A stretch of DNA of 64,000 bases from Mycolicibacterium fallax. GTDB lineage: Bacteria > Actinomycetota > Actinomycetes > Mycobacteriales > Mycobacteriaceae. The notes under the pieces are model-generated. The model had not been told where the DNA came from and searched no databases. It saw only the letters and a program-made list of their open reading frames with translations. Positions 63,875-64,000 of this stretch are shown in pieces. The position numbers were made by a program, and so were the translations under genes. Every line of letters begins with the position of its first letter. Positions within the stretch are counted from its first letter, which is position 1. The stretch is taken from NCBI RefSeq assembly GCF_010726955.1, contig NZ_AP022603.1, positions 2,790,001 to 2,854,000 on the forward strand, in the 5' to 3' direction.

Positions 63875-63930
63875 ATCGCTCCAAGCCCTGAATCGCTGCA
63901 CGCCCTCAGTGGCTCCACGCCCGGAATCGG
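63871..63930. repeat. 17-bp tandem repeats at the end of dnaA
   Basis: Units CTGAATCGCTCCAAGCC (63871-63887), CTGAATCGCTGCACGCC (63888-63904) and CTCAGTGGCTCCACGCC (63905-63921) are followed by a partial unit. The first contains the dnaA stop. The rest of the window to 64000 is non-coding and would be the beginning of the oriC region; no DnaA box was seen in it. Confidence 0.7.
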
Positions 63931-64000
63931 CCGCAATTCCGCGACACACCCCCACGACACGCCCAACCGTGGACGCCGCACCGGTCGCCGCGGTCAAGAA

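Overview
The window comes from the chromosome of a fast-growing mycobacterium (Mycolicibacterium-like). It is GC-rich throughout, uses many GTG starts, and its right-hand two thirds carry the conserved mycobacterial origin-flanking gene set, ending in dnaA. No tRNA, rRNA, CRISPR array, prophage or intact insertion sequence was seen.

Positions 1-18650 are accessory. They hold a beta-lactamase-fold lipoprotein, a divergent IclR/TauD-type dioxygenase pair, a rhodanese lipoprotein, a DUF2237 protein, a secreted coiled-coil protein with an M15-like C-terminus, an NmrA-like reductase and an ICL/PEP-mutase-like enzyme. They also hold a patch of decayed genes (two rhodanese-methyltransferase modules, a half F420-type flavin reductase, a dioxygenase with a frameshift and a stop). 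Further right are a YVTN-propeller protein behind a CsoR/CstR-like palindrome, an AraC-regulated operon built round a DyP-type peroxidase, and an arsenic island (ArsR, ArsI/CadI, ArsR, Acr3).

Positions 18700-41770 hold the block known in M. tuberculosis as Rv0058 back to Rv0036c: dnaB, rplI-rpsR-ssb-rpsF, a GT87-like membrane protein, ponA1, DUF5318, DUF1707, PadR, ino1, an esterase, MarR, a GH63-like glycosidase, an SDR, leuS, mtc28, a membrane protein, YqgE, an MFS protein and a DinB-like protein. In M. tuberculosis this block lies on the other side of dnaA; here it abuts the Rv3906c-Rv3924c block, as I recall for M. smegmatis.

Positions 41800-63874 hold a calcium-motif protein, cca, then mutT4-DUF6049-murJ (stop/start overlaps), sigM and its putative anti-sigma factor, trxB-trxC and cwlM on the plus strand. 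On the minus strand lie rpmH-rnpA-yidD-yidC-jag, rsmG-parA-parB and a GNAT-like gene. dnaA faces right. Two perfect parS sites sit in the 5' ends of rsmG and parA. Together these genes cover replication start, segregation, envelope growth (MurJ, CwlM, PonA1), membrane insertion (YidC/YidD), thiol redox and inositol supply.

The most notable points are: a YidC of 690 residues with a helical extension of about 340 residues; an in-frame 18-bp minisatellite in the 5' end of sigM next to an anti-sigma gene lacking its expected cytoplasmic domain; DnaA-box-like sequences upstream of dnaB; reciprocal decay of two rhodanese-methyltransferase modules; and many genes whose start codon lies 6-8 nt after a TANNNT box, suggesting leaderless transcripts.
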